This document shows positions 17,146 to 26,740 of a stretch of DNA of 64,000 nucleotides, in pieces. The stretch is from Sphingomonas sp. G-3-2-10 (GTDB lineage Bacteria; Pseudomonadota; Alphaproteobacteria; Sphingomonadales; Sphingomonadaceae). A model generated the notes under the pieces. That model was not told the DNA's origin. It did not search any database and saw nothing but the letters and a program-made list of their open reading frames with translations. Where the stretch lies: positions 2,418,001 through 2,482,000 of the forward strand of contig NZ_JABBFY010000001.1 in assembly GCF_012927115.1 (NCBI RefSeq). The letters run 5' to 3'. Position numbers and translations under genes: made by a program. Position 1 is the first letter of the stretch; each line of letters starts with the position of its first letter.

Positions 17146-17819
17146 AGCGATTCTGGAAGGAAGTGACGGTCGAGGATGGCGGGATCGCGCTCGACGGACG
17201 CCCGGTGCGCACCCCCGGCCGCGCGCCGCTGACGCTGCCGACGCCGCAACTGGCCGAAGCCGTGGCGCAGGAATGGCGCGACGTGGGCGAGACGATCGAT
17301 CCGCGCGCCATGCCGCTGACCGGCCTCGCCAATGCCGCGATCGACCGGATCGCCGCAGACCGCGAAACCTTCGCGGCGAGTCTGGCCGCCTATGGCGAAA
17401 GCGACCTGCTCTATTATCGCGCCGAACTGCCCGAGCCTCTGGTCGAGCGGCAACAGGCGGCATGGGACCCGCTGCTCGACTGGGCGCGTGGGCGCTATGA
17501 CGTACATTTCGAGACTGCGGCGGGCGTGATGCACAAGGCGCAACCCGAAGCGACCGTCGCGCGGCTGAGCGAAGCAGTGCACGCGCTCGATCCCTTCCGG
17601 CTGGCGGGGCTTTCGCCGGTGGTAACGGTCAGCGGCTCGCTGGTCGCCGCACTGGCGCTGATCGAAGGCGCGGCGGACGCCCAGACGGTGTGGACCGCCG
17701 CGCAGATCGACGAAGCGTGGCAGGAGGAAATGTGGGGCGAGGACGATCTCGCCACCAAGGCCCGCGACGCGCACCGCGCCGATTTCGACGCGGGCGCGCG
17801 GTTTCTCTCGCTGCTCTAG
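17142..17819 (+). CDS. ATP12 family F1-ATPase assembly chaperone
   Basis: 225 residues. MKRFWKEVTVEDGGIALDGRP and the block RPVRTPGRAPLTLPT are the characteristic start of the ATP12 family (PF07542), shared by alphaproteobacteria and mitochondria. The aromatic LLYYRAELPEPLVERQQAAW and the closing acidic EEMWGEDD segment fit as well. The family binds the free alpha subunit of F1. It is the last gene of the coupled run and is followed by a repeat element and a hairpin. Confidence 0.93.
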   Translation: MKRFWKEVTVEDGGIALDGRPVRTPGRAPLTLPTPQLAEAVAQEWRDVGETIDPRAMPLTGLANAAIDRIAADRETFAASLAAYGESDLLYYRAELPEPLVERQQAAWDPLLDWARGRYDVHFETAAGVMHKAQPEATVARLSEAVHALDPFRLAGLSPVVTVSGSLVAALALIEGAADAQTVWTAAQIDEAWQEEMWGEDDLATKARDAHRADFDAGARFLSLL

Positions 17820-17845
17820 CCGGATCGGCAGTTCGCCCCTTAAAT

Positions 17846-17965
17846 CCTCCCCGGAGGGGGAGAGGGACCGCGAAGCGGTGGAGGCGATTATCCACGGGCG
17901 ATGCCGCTTCGGGTCAATTCCCCTCCGTCATGCTCACGCATGCCACCTCCCCCTGCGGGGGAGGA
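17846..17965. repeat. palindromic interspersed repeat element
   Basis: The left module (17846-17884) starts cctccccggaggggg and contains a small accgc-gaa-gcggt hairpin; the right module (17943-17965) ccacctccccctgcggggg is its inverted partner, about 58 bases away. GC-rich inverted elements of this design are widespread between genes in Sphingomonas genomes. A related element lies at 25849-25940. It is non-coding and falls in the 322-base gap between the ATP12 gene and the gene at 18142. Confidence 0.75.
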
Positions 17966-18021
17966 GTGATCCTGAGCGCCAATCCCTTGTAATGTTGGAT
18001 TTCATCCGCTCAACTCGCCAC

Positions 18022-18050
18022 GAGCGGAGCACGAATCCGCTCCGCTCTTT
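18022..18050. terminator. possible hairpin terminator
   Basis: GAGCGGAG and CTCCGCTC form a perfect 8-base stem with a 10-base loop, followed by only three T residues. It sits between the convergent ends of the ATP12 operon and the gene at 18142-18708. The short T run makes it a weak candidate. Confidence 0.4.
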
Positions 18051-18141
18051 GACAGGTCAGTCGCACCGGAATCCCGTTTTCGCGGAAGGCCGGTTTTTCG
18101 CGATATTGGTGTCAACCGTGTCAACCGGAGGGATCCGGCGC

Positions 18142-18708
18142 TCAGGCTTCCGGGGGCGGTGCGAGGTTCCGCGGCAGCGCCCATGCCAGCACCGCACCCG
18201 CCGCGATCCACGATGCGACGTCGCTGATCCACAGATAGGTGAAATAGCCCCAGGGCATATGGTTGAAGATCGGCTGGCCGAGATCGGAATAGGCCGTGAC
18301 CGCAACCGCGGTGATCGCCACCAGCTTCAGCCGCGCGGCAAAGCTCATGCTGCCCGCGACCATGCGCAGCGCAATGCCTGCGACCAGCACGCAGAAAATC
18401 GCGAGGATCAGCCCGCCGATCAGCGAGCCGCCGTCGGGATTGGCGAAGCCGCTGGTGTTGAAGAAGATCATCGCCGTCGGCCCCTGCCCGTAAAGCTGGG
18501 TGCCCATCGCCGTGCCGGGCCAGGGCACCGGATAGGCACCGGTGCCGAGCGAACCGAGATGCTGGGCGAGCGCCGATTGCAGCGCGGCGGTGGTGGTGTC
18601 CGTGGTGCCGCTGAGCGCGAACCAGCTGAGCGGCGTGCCCCAGAAGACGAATCCGACGAACCACATGGCGATGCCGCCGAGCACCGCACCGAGCAACAGT
18701 CTGGGCAT
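18142..18708 (-). CDS. integral membrane protein
   Basis: 188 residues with about five membrane helices and an aromatic-rich central segment (HMPWGYFTYLWISDV). The long loop between helices one and two holds small and polar residues (SGTTDTTTAALQ). It ends in a proline-rich tail. It reads in the same direction as gmk, starting 24 bases after the gmk stop, so the two may be co-transcribed. The function is unknown. Confidence 0.78.
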   Translation of the reverse strand: MPRLLLGAVLGGIAMWFVGFVFWGTPLSWFALSGTTDTTTAALQSALAQHLGSLGTGAYPVPWPGTAMGTQLYGQGPTAMIFFNTSGFANPDGGSLIGGLILAIFCVLVAGIALRMVAGSMSFAARLKLVAITAVAVTAYSDLGQPIFNHMPWGYFTYLWISDVASWIAAGAVLAWALPRNLAPPPEA

Positions 18709-18731
18709 TGTAACCTCCCCTGTTCAGGAGG

Positions 18732-19379
18732 CTACTTGTTGAGCCCCCGGATGAATCCGATCAAGCCCGTCTGGCGCGAACGCTTGAGCCGTTCGGCCTT
18801 CAGGATCGTGTGGACGCAGTCATAGCATTGCTCGACATCGTCGTTGACCAGCACATAGTCATAGCCGTCCCAGTGGCTGACCTCGGCATTGGCGCGAGCC
18901 ATGCGGCGATCGATCACTTCGGTGGTGTCGGTGCCGCGATTGGTCAGCCGCTCGTGCAGAATCTTCATCGACGGCGGCAGGATGAACACCCGCACCACGT
19001 CGCCGCCCATCAGCTGGAACAGTTGCTGCGCACCCTGCCAGTCGATGTCGAACAGCACGTCGCGGCCCGAACGCAGCATCGCATCCACCGGCGCCTTGGG
19101 CGTGCCGTAGCGCTGGTCGAACACGTGCGCCCATTCCAGGAACTCGTTGTTCGCGACCATCGCGCGGAACGTGTCGGTATCGGTGAAGTGATAATCCTTG
19201 CCGTCTTCCTCGCCCGGGCGGATGCCGCGCGTGGTGTAGGACACTGACATATCGAGACCGTCATCGGCCTTCAGCAGCTTGCGGGCGATGGTCGACTTGC
19301 CGGCGCCCGAAGGCGAGGAAAGGACGAACAGCACGCCCCGTCTGCGGAAACCGTGGGGATCTTCGGGGTGCTCGGCCAT
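18732..19379 (-). CDS. gmk: guanylate kinase
   Basis: 215 residues. It phosphorylates GMP to GDP. The P-loop is SSPSGAGKST at residues 21-30; the GMP-binding segment SYTTRGIRPGEEDGKDYHF and the DIDWQGAQQL block follow. The family length is about 205-220, so it is complete, with a short N-terminal extension (MAEHPEDPHGFRRRG). Cytoplasmic and essential. Confidence 0.97.
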   Translation of the reverse strand: MAEHPEDPHGFRRRGVLFVLSSPSGAGKSTIARKLLKADDGLDMSVSYTTRGIRPGEEDGKDYHFTDTDTFRAMVANNEFLEWAHVFDQRYGTPKAPVDAMLRSGRDVLFDIDWQGAQQLFQLMGGDVVRVFILPPSMKILHERLTNRGTDTTEVIDRRMARANAEVSHWDGYDYVLVNDDVEQCYDCVHTILKAERLKRSRQTGLIGFIRGLNK

Positions 19380-19427
19380 GCGCGCTAGTGGCGGAGGAGT
19401 CGGGCGCGCGTCAAGCCGAGTCGCGCC

Positions 19428-19628
19428 CTACCAGTAGCGGGTTCGCGTCCGGCGGCGGAAAAACAGCCGCCAGACGCCCAGAATCCCGAGCAGCAGCCAG
19501 CCGAACCGCCCGCCGCGCCGCACCACGCGATCGGTTGCGACTCCGAACAGCGCGCCCTTGATGCCGCCGCGGCCGTCGCGGCGGTCGATCCGGTTGCCGA
19601 TAAAGGCCGCGAGGAGGGAGCGAATCAC
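19428..19628 (-). CDS. small membrane-associated protein, paralogue of its neighbour
   Basis: 66 residues starting with GTG at 19628, which overlaps the stop of the upstream small gene (GTGA). Its N-terminal half IGNRIDRRDGRGGIKGALFG matches IGHAIDKRDGEGGTLGALTG in the neighbour, so the two are tandem duplicates. A single hydrophobic helix (WLLLGILGVWRLFF) is followed by a basic tail. The function is unknown. Confidence 0.7.
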   Translation of the reverse strand: MIRSLLAAFIGNRIDRRDGRGGIKGALFGVATDRVVRRGGRFGWLLLGILGVWRLFFRRRTRTRYW

Positions 19629-19840
19629 TCCGCTGCCTCCAGCGCAGGCGCGTCCCCGGCGAAGCGATTGCGGAGGTAGCGGGCCAGCAGCACGCCGCCA
19701 CCGATCAGGATTGCGGCGGGCAGGACGCGCTTGCCGGTTTCGTACACCGCGACGCCGGTGAGTGCGCCGAGCGTCCCGCCCTCGCCGTCTCGCTTGTCGA
19801 TGGCGTGGCCGATCCAGCCTGCGATTGCCTTGCCGATCAT
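19625..19840 (-). CDS. small membrane protein, first of a tandem pair
   Basis: 71 residues (MIGKAIAGWIGHAIDKRDGE). It shares the motif IDxRDGxGGxxGALxGVA with the following gene. After this amphipathic segment comes one hydrophobic helix (VLPAAILIGGGVLLARYL) and an acidic end. A good ribosome binding site (GGGAGACACAC) precedes the ATG at 19840. I recognise no family; such proteins appear to be limited to sphingomonads, but this needs a search. Confidence 0.72.
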   Translation of the reverse strand: MIGKAIAGWIGHAIDKRDGEGGTLGALTGVAVYETGKRVLPAAILIGGGVLLARYLRNRFAGDAPALEAAE

Positions 19841-19893
19841 GTGTGTCTCCCGCTGAGTTTAAGCTCAAGCGCGGGAGACGGTCACAAGTTCCT

Positions 19894-21285
<1,392 letters not shown>

Positions 21286-21355
21286 ATGGCTCTCCATAGG
21301 CAACGCCGGATTGGGGCAGATTTGGCCGCTCCCTTGGCCGCGCACCGGCGCGGGA

Positions 21356-22087
21356 TCAAGCAAGTTTGTGTTGGGCCATCCGCTCGTAATAGGGCCGCGC
21401 CGCCTCCGCGACGGGCTTGAGCGCATCGGGCAGGTCGTCGAACGTCGCCAGCCGCGCGGGCGGATTGAAGCCGGTCGACCGCTCGACCGCATCATACCAT
21501 GCCGGTGCCCACACCCCGTCCGATGCGCGGCGGCCCGCCGGCCAGCTCAGCATCTTCTCCGAAAAGGGAATGCCCAGCGCATCGCACAGGGCGGAAAGCG
21601 CGGCGCGGGGATCGGCCAGCACGTCGCTGCCCTCGATCACCGGCGGCGCCTTGCCCGTCCGTTCGGCGACGCGATCGAAGATCTCGTTCTGGCGGACCAC
21701 GCCGATATCGTCGAGTGTCACCACGGTGCGCTTGGCGAGGTACGACGCCAGCACCTGTTCGGGCGGACGGATCAGGAAGGCATTGGTGCAGGCATCCATC
21801 CAGTCGAGCCCGAATTCGGGCAGCATGTGGTGGCACATCTGCTTCTGATACCAGACCGGGCTGCCGCCGGGCGCCGGGCCGGTCATCGCATCGGCGACCT
21901 CGCGCCAGTCATTGGGTTGCGAGGCGATCACTTCCTCGAACATCGGATGTTGCGCGCCCGTCTTCGCGAGGAAGGCGGCATAGAAAGGCTCGTCGCTGAC
22001 GTCAGTATCGTCGCGATTCTCGAACGCGCGCATCATCGCGGTCGAGATGTTGCGGGGGCCAGACCACATGGCAATGCGCACAGTCAC
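21356..22087 (-). CDS. sulfotransferase-like P-loop protein coupled to aminotransferase-like gene
   Basis: 243 residues. The start [20 protein letters not shown] is a variant phosphosulfate-binding loop of the sulfotransferase fold; the [17 protein letters not shown] region and the C-terminal part fit the same fold. The usual PxSGT loop is replaced by GPRNIST. It starts with GTG at 22087 inside the stop of the upstream gene (GTGA overlap), so the pair is translated together. Substrate and even sulfotransferase activity are uncertain. Partner: the fold-type IV protein at 22084-23007. Confidence 0.78.
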   Translation of the reverse strand: MTVRIAMWSGPRNISTAMMRAFENRDDTDVSDEPFYAAFLAKTGAQHPMFEEVIASQPNDWREVADAMTGPAPGGSPVWYQKQMCHHMLPEFGLDWMDACTNAFLIRPPEQVLASYLAKRTVVTLDDIGVVRQNEIFDRVAERTGKAPPVIEGSDVLADPRAALSALCDALGIPFSEKMLSWPAGRRASDGVWAPAWYDAVERSTGFNPPARLATFDDLPDALKPVAEAARPYYERMAQHKLA

Positions 22088-23007
22088 AGAAGCGGATTCG
22101 CGGCGGCGTCCGCGTCCTTCATGGCTTCATAGGCAGCGGCGATCGCCCGCGTCACCGGACCGTTCACCTGCCGCATCTTCTGGCCGTCGATCGAGCGGAC
22201 CGGCGTGATCCCGCCCATCGTGCCGGTGACGAAGGCTTCCTCGGCGGCGAGGACGTGGCGCAGCGGGACGCTGCATTCGAGCACCGGCGCGGCGCCCGCG
22301 CGGCACGCGGCGATGACGTTGTCGCGGGTGATGCCGTTGAAGCAGTAGCTGCCGGTCGAGGTCTCCACCCGCCCGTCGCGCACCCAAAAGAAGTTGGTCG
22401 CGTTGCAGCTCGCCACTTGCCCGTGCGGATCGAGCATCAGCGCTTCGTCGGCCTCGGGATCGATGTCGATCGCTTCGATCAGCGCGCGGATCAGGTTGAG
22501 GCGGCTGTGCGAATTGAGCCGCATGTCGAACGTATCGGGCCGCGAAGTCCGCGTGGTGACGCTGCGCAGCGCGAGACCGCCACCGGGCAGCGGCGGCTTG
22601 GTCTTGTATTCGGCGGTGATCGCCAGCGTGGCGCGGCCCAGCGCGTTTCGCGGATCCTGATTGATCGTCGCCTTCAGCCCGCGCGTGACCATCAGGCGAA
22701 GATGCCCGCCATCGGTCATGCCATTGGCGACGATCAGTTCGCGCAGCGCCGCCCGCATCTCGTCGCGGGTCAGGCCGACATCGATCCTGATCGCCGCCGC
22801 GCCCGCATAGAGCCGGTCGAGATGCGCATCGAGGAACAGCAGGGCGCGCTTGTGCAGCCTCAGCCCCTCCCACACCCCGTCGCCCATCCCGAACCCCGCG
22901 TCGAAGATCGAGACGCGTGCCTCCCCGGTCGGCACGAGCGCGCCGTTCAGATGGACGAGCAGATTCGCGTTGCGCGGATCGGGAGCGAAATCCTGGCTGC
23001 CGGGCAT
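22084..23007 (-). CDS. class IV aminotransferase-like protein apparently lacking the PLP lysine
   Basis: 307 residues from the ATG at 23007 (MPGSQDFAPDPRNANLLVHL). The branched-chain/D-amino-acid aminotransferase fold is clear: FDAGFGMGDGVWEGLRLHKR near residue 50, HLRLMVTRG, DEALMLDPHGQVASCNATNF, GITRDNVIAA and TGTMGGITPVRSIDG. The segment that normally carries the Schiff-base lysine (K-x-x-N-[YR]-L pattern) reads LNSHSRLNLIRALIEA here, with Asn where Lys is expected. It may therefore not be a transaminase. Annotation as ilvE would be by fold only. It is coupled to a sulfotransferase-like gene. Confidence 0.85.
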   Translation of the reverse strand: MPGSQDFAPDPRNANLLVHLNGALVPTGEARVSIFDAGFGMGDGVWEGLRLHKRALLFLDAHLDRLYAGAAAIRIDVGLTRDEMRAALRELIVANGMTDGGHLRLMVTRGLKATINQDPRNALGRATLAITAEYKTKPPLPGGGLALRSVTTRTSRPDTFDMRLNSHSRLNLIRALIEAIDIDPEADEALMLDPHGQVASCNATNFFWVRDGRVETSTGSYCFNGITRDNVIAACRAGAAPVLECSVPLRHVLAAEEAFVTGTMGGITPVRSIDGQKMRQVNGPVTRAIAAAYEAMKDADAAANPLL

Positions 23008-23054
23008 GGAACGATCAATCCCCCTCCAACAGCCGCCGGGCAATCAGCGCCGGA

Positions 23055-23537
23055 TCACTTCTTCCGCTTGAAATCCACCGAGACGACGTTCGAGCCATCG
23101 TCGGCCGGCGTGATCGTCGGGCCGTCATTCTCGGCCTCGTCGTGCGGCTCGGGCTCGTCCGGGCCTTCCTGCGCCTGGAAGCGCAGTTCGAAATTGACAG
23201 CCGGATCGTGGAAGCCGGTGATCGCCGAGAAGGGGATGTTCAGCGTCGCGGGCACCTGATTGAAGGTCAGGCCGACCGAGAAGCGTTCGTCATCGACCCG
23301 CAGGTCCCAGAATTTGTGCTGGAGGACGATGGTCATCTCGTCCGGGAAGCGCTCGATCAGCCGCTGCGGAATTTCGACACCGGGGACCTGGGTCTTGAAG
23401 GTGATATAAAAATGGTGCGTGCCGGGCAGGGCCTGGCTGGACGCAACAGAGCCGAGAACACGGCCGACAACTGCGCGCAGGGCCTCCTGCACGATCTCGT
23501 CATAGGGAATCAAACTGTCGGGCACGGTACCGGTCAT
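23055..23537 (-). CDS. sspB: ClpXP adaptor SspB, alpha-proteobacterial type
   Basis: 160 residues. The substrate-binding beta domain (DSLIPYDEIVQEALRAVVGRV, then THHFYITFKT and FPDEMTIVLQHKFWDL) is followed by a Glu/Asp-rich linker (residues 118-148) and the ClpX-binding tail VVSVDFKRKK. SspB delivers ssrA-tagged proteins to ClpXP. The start is the ATG at 23537 (MTGTVPDSLIP). It is divergent from hisB. Confidence 0.92.
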   Translation of the reverse strand: MTGTVPDSLIPYDEIVQEALRAVVGRVLGSVASSQALPGTHHFYITFKTQVPGVEIPQRLIERFPDEMTIVLQHKFWDLRVDDERFSVGLTFNQVPATLNIPFSAITGFHDPAVNFELRFQAQEGPDEPEPHDEAENDGPTITPADDGSNVVSVDFKRKK

Positions 23538-23650
23538 GGCCCCTTGGGTAGCGGTTCGCGCCATCGGGTCAAGCGGGTCGAACGCACGAGCTTGTTCGCG
23601 GCCAAGCAACGCTATTTTGCGCAGGATGACATGGGCGCTATGGGGGCGGC

Positions 23651-24238
23651 ATGCGTACCGCCACGATCAGCCGCAAGACGAGCGAGACTTCGATCGACGT
23701 CTCCGTGAATCTCGATGGAACCGGAAATTACCGGATTTCGACTGGAATCGGCTTTTTCGATCATATGCTGGAGCAACTCGCCAAGCATTCGCTGATCGAT
23801 CTCGATGTGAAGACGGTCGGAGATCTGCATATCGATCAGCACCACACCGTTGAGGATACCGGCATCGCGATCGGCGAAGCCGTGGCGCAGGCGCTGGGCG
23901 ACAAGCGCGGCATCCGCCGCTACGCCGACGCGCTCTCGCCGATGGACGAGACGCTGACCCGCGTCGCGATCGACATTTCCGGGCGCCCCTACACCGTGTT
24001 CAAGACCGAGTTCAGCCAGAAGAAGCTGGGGGAGATGGACACCGAGATGTTCGAGCACTGGTTCCAGTCGTTCGCGCAGGCGGCGGGCATCACGCTGCAC
24101 GTCGAGACTTTGTACGGCACCAATAATCACCACATCGCGGAAAGCGCGTTCAAGGGCCTCGCCCGTGCACTGCGCGAAGCGGTGGAGATCGATCCGCGCA
24201 AGGCCGGCGTGATCCCCAGCACCAAGGGTGTGCTGTGA
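23651..24238 (+). CDS. hisB: imidazoleglycerol-phosphate dehydratase
   Basis: 195 residues, monofunctional HisB without the phosphatase domain, as usual in alphaproteobacteria. Metal-site motifs are [29 protein letters not shown] and [20 protein letters not shown]. It forms imidazole-acetol phosphate in histidine synthesis. It is the first gene of the window's his operon. The stop overlaps the ATG of the YciI-like gene (TGATG). Confidence 0.97.
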   Translation: MRTATISRKTSETSIDVSVNLDGTGNYRISTGIGFFDHMLEQLAKHSLIDLDVKTVGDLHIDQHHTVEDTGIAIGEAVAQALGDKRGIRRYADALSPMDETLTRVAIDISGRPYTVFKTEFSQKKLGEMDTEMFEHWFQSFAQAAGITLHVETLYGTNNHHIAESAFKGLARALREAVEIDPRKAGVIPSTKGVL

Positions 24239-24525
24239 TGTTCGTCGTGCTGCTCACCTACGTCGCGGACCTTGCCGAAGTGGATGCCTGCCTTCCCGAG
24301 CATGTCGAATGGCTGAAGGCCGGGCTTGCCGACGGCACGCTGCTGATCGCCGGACGGCAGGTGCCGCGCACCGGCGGTGTGCTGATCGCGCGAAGCGAAA
24401 GCCGCGAGGCAGCCGAAGTATGGGCGGGGAGCGATCCGTTCGTGCTGCGTGGCGTCGCGACCGCCGAGGTGGTTGAGTTCAACACCTCGTTCCTCGCGCC
24501 CGGACTTTCGGCGCTCAAGGAATGA
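24238..24525 (+). CDS. YciI-like protein within the his operon
   Basis: 95 residues from the ATG at 24238 (a GTG one codon earlier would also fit). FVVLLTYVADLAEVDACLPEHVEWL and the DPFVLRGVATAEVVEF end match the YciI fold, a small ferredoxin-like dimer whose His-Asp pair is thought to be catalytic. It is coupled on both sides (TGATG with hisB, ATGA with hisH). A role in histidine synthesis is not established; it may deal with a reactive intermediate, but that is speculation. Confidence 0.85.
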   Translation: MFVVLLTYVADLAEVDACLPEHVEWLKAGLADGTLLIAGRQVPRTGGVLIARSESREAAEVWAGSDPFVLRGVATAEVVEFNTSFLAPGLSALKE

Positions 24526-25124
24526 CCATCGCGCTGATCGATTACGGCGCGGGCAACCTCCATTCGGTCCATAATGCGCTCAAGGCAGCGGGAGCTTCCG
24601 ATATCGATGTGACGGCGGACCCGGCCGCGGTGCTGCGCGCGGACCGCGTCGTGCTGCCCGGCGTCGGCGCGTTCGGCGCGTGCGCCAGCGGGCTGCGCGG
24701 GATCGAAGGCATGACCGATGCGCTCGACCGGCGCGTACGTCGCGACGGCGCGCCCTTCCTCGGCGTCTGTGTCGGTATGCAGCTGATGGCCGATACCGGC
24801 GAGGAACTCGGCGTGCATCAGGGGCTTGGCTGGATCGCGGGCACCGTCCGCGCCCTGCCCCCCTCGCCCGGCGTTCGCGTGCCGCATATGGGCTGGAACG
24901 ATGTCGTGCCGGTTGCCGATCACCCGCTGATCGAGCGCGGCGAAGCCTATTTCCTGCACAGCTTCGCCTTTGAGGGCGAGCATGTGCTGGCAACGACCGA
25001 TCATGGCGGCACCGTCACCGCCGCGATCGGCCGCAACAATATGATCGGCGTCCAGTTCCACCCCGAAAAGAGCCAGCGCTACGGCATCGCACTGATGGAA
25101 AGGTTTCTCGCATGGCGCCCCTGA
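24522..25124 (+). CDS. hisH: imidazole glycerol phosphate synthase, glutamine amidotransferase subunit
   Basis: 200 residues. Class I glutamine amidotransferase with the nucleophile C83 in [13 protein letters not shown] and the catalytic His/Glu in [10 protein letters not shown] near the end. The start [14 protein letters not shown] is the family start. It supplies ammonia to HisF. The reading frame overlaps the start of hisA by 13 bases. Confidence 0.97.
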   Translation: MTIALIDYGAGNLHSVHNALKAAGASDIDVTADPAAVLRADRVVLPGVGAFGACASGLRGIEGMTDALDRRVRRDGAPFLGVCVGMQLMADTGEELGVHQGLGWIAGTVRALPPSPGVRVPHMGWNDVVPVADHPLIERGEAYFLHSFAFEGEHVLATTDHGGTVTAAIGRNNMIGVQFHPEKSQRYGIALMERFLAWRP

Positions 25125-25894
25125 TCGTTTTCCCCGCCATCGACCTGAAGGGCGGACAGGTGGTGCGTCTCGCCGAAGGCGATATGGATCGCGCGACCGT
25201 CTATGGCGACGATCCCGCCGCGCAGGCCGCCGCCTTCATGGCCGCCGGCGCGAGCCATCTCCATGTGGTGGACCTCGACGGTGCGTTCGCGGGTGAATCG
25301 GTCAACGGCGCGGCGGTGGGCGCAATCCTCCAGGCGTTCGCCGGCAAGGTCCAGTTGGGCGGCGGCATCCGGTCGCGCGAATCGGTCGAACATTGGCTCG
25401 ATCTGGGCGTCAATCGCGTGGTGATCGGCACCGCAGCGCTCGAAAATCCCGAACTGGTCCGCGAAGCCGCACGCGACAATCCCGGCCGGATCGTCGTCGC
25501 GGTCGATGCGCGCGATGGCATGGTCGCGACGCGCGGCTGGGCCGATGTGTCCACCGTCAGCGTGGTCGAACTGGCGAAGCGGTTCGAGGATGCCGGCGTC
25601 GCCGCCCTGCTCTTCACCGATGTCGGCCGCGACGGGCTGCTCAAGGGCTGCAATGTCGAGGCAACCGTGGCGCTGGCCCGCGCAGTGTCGATTCCCGTCA
25701 TCGCCAGCGGCGGCGTGACCGATGTGCGCGACATCGAACTGCTCCGCCCGCATGTGGCAGACGGGATCGAAGGCGTCATCACCGGCCGGGCGCTGTATGA
25801 CGGGCGGCTGGGGTTGCGTGAAGCGATCGAGGCTGCGGCTTCTTCTCCCTCTCCCCTCCGGGAAGAGGGTCGGGGAGAGGGGCAAGAACCGTGA
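25112..25894 (+). CDS. hisA: ProFAR isomerase, C-terminus extended into a repeat element
   Basis: 260 residues. The (beta/alpha)8 isomerase has its two catalytic aspartates in [18 protein letters not shown] and [16 protein letters not shown], and the second phosphate site in [12 protein letters not shown] and [12 protein letters not shown]. Typical HisA ends close to [10 protein letters not shown]; here about 16 more residues ([17 protein letters not shown]) are encoded by the left arm and loop of a palindromic repeat, so the native end was probably replaced by insertion. The enzyme core is intact, so activity should persist. Confidence 0.95.
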   Translation: MAPLIVFPAIDLKGGQVVRLAEGDMDRATVYGDDPAAQAAAFMAAGASHLHVVDLDGAFAGESVNGAAVGAILQAFAGKVQLGGGIRSRESVEHWLDLGVNRVVIGTAALENPELVREAARDNPGRIVVAVDARDGMVATRGWADVSTVSVVELAKRFEDAGVAALLFTDVGRDGLLKGCNVEATVALARAVSIPVIASGGVTDVRDIELLRPHVADGIEGVITGRALYDGRLGLREAIEAAASSPSPLREEGRGEGQEP

Positions 25895-25940
25895 CCTGCC
25901 CGCACTTCCCCTCTCCCAACCCTCTCCCCGGAGGGGAGAG
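25849..25940. repeat. palindromic repeat between hisA and hisF
   Basis: Two arms of about 34 bases, at 25849-25882 and 25908-25940, are inverted copies with few mismatches (core ctctcccctccggg versus ccggaggggagag). The hisA stop lies in the 25-base loop, and the right arm provides GGAGGGGAG eight bases before the hisF GTG. It resembles the element at 17846-17965 in composition and design. Confidence 0.82.
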
Positions 25941-25946
25941 CGCTTT

Positions 25947-26705
25947 GTGACCGTCCGCGCGCGCGTCATCCCATGCCTCGACGTGTCCAACGGACGCGTG
26001 GTGAAGGGCGTCAACTTCGTCGATCTGATCGACGCGGGCGATCCGGTCGAACAGGCCCGCGCCTATGACGCGGCCGGCGCGGACGAGCTGTGCTTCCTCG
26101 ATATCGGCGCCAGCCATGAGGGCCGCGACACGATCGTCGATGTCGTGCGCCGCACCGCCGAGGTGTGCTTCATGCCGCTGACCGTGGGCGGCGGAGTGCG
26201 CAGCGTCGACGATGCGCGCGCGCTGTTGCTGGCGGGCGCGGACAAGGTGGCGGTCAATTCCGCCGCCGTCTCGCGGCCCGAGGTCGTGGCCGAGATCGCC
26301 GACCGGATGGGCAGCCAGTGCGTCGTCGCTTCGGTCGATGCGCGGCGCAGCCAGGGGCGTTGGGAAGTCTTCACGCATGGTGGCCGCCGCGCGACGGGAA
26401 TCGACGCGGTCGAGCATGCGCTGAACCTCGCGCGCTTGGGCGCGGGGGAGATCCTTGTCACCTCGATGGACCGCGACGGGACCCGCGACGGCTATGATCT
26501 CGAGCTGATCCGCACCATCGCCGATCAGGTGACCGTGCCGGTGGTCGCGTCGGGTGGCGTGGGCAATCTCCAGCATCTGGTCGAGGGCATTCGCGACGGC
26601 CATGCCAGCGCAGTGCTTGCCGCCTCGATCTTCCATTTCGGCGAAGCGAGCATCGCCGACGCCCATGCCGCGCTGGCGGCAGCGGGGATTCCGGTTCGCG
26701 CTTAA
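25947..26705 (+). CDS. hisF: imidazole glycerol phosphate synthase, cyclase subunit
   Basis: 252 residues, the usual length. [20 protein letters not shown] holds the catalytic Asp of strand 1, and [14 protein letters not shown] the second; phosphate-binding loops are [11 protein letters not shown] and [12 protein letters not shown]. The start is GTG at 25947, whose Shine-Dalgarno sequence comes from the right arm of the repeat. It works with HisH to make imidazole glycerol phosphate and AICAR. Confidence 0.97.
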   Translation: MTVRARVIPCLDVSNGRVVKGVNFVDLIDAGDPVEQARAYDAAGADELCFLDIGASHEGRDTIVDVVRRTAEVCFMPLTVGGGVRSVDDARALLLAGADKVAVNSAAVSRPEVVAEIADRMGSQCVVASVDARRSQGRWEVFTHGGRRATGIDAVEHALNLARLGAGEILVTSMDRDGTRDGYDLELIRTIADQVTVPVVASGGVGNLQHLVEGIRDGHASAVLAASIFHFGEASIADAHAALAAAGIPVRA

Positions 26706-26740
26706 CGATTTCGTGGCGACCGGCGCGCTATGACGCCGCT

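Noticed and set aside
17820..18141. CRISPR-like repeat array
   Set aside because: Only one inverted pair is present; there are no regularly spaced direct repeats or cas genes.
23538..23651. His leader peptide or attenuator before hisB
   Set aside because: No run of histidine codons or terminator/antiterminator pair is visible in the region shared with sspB.
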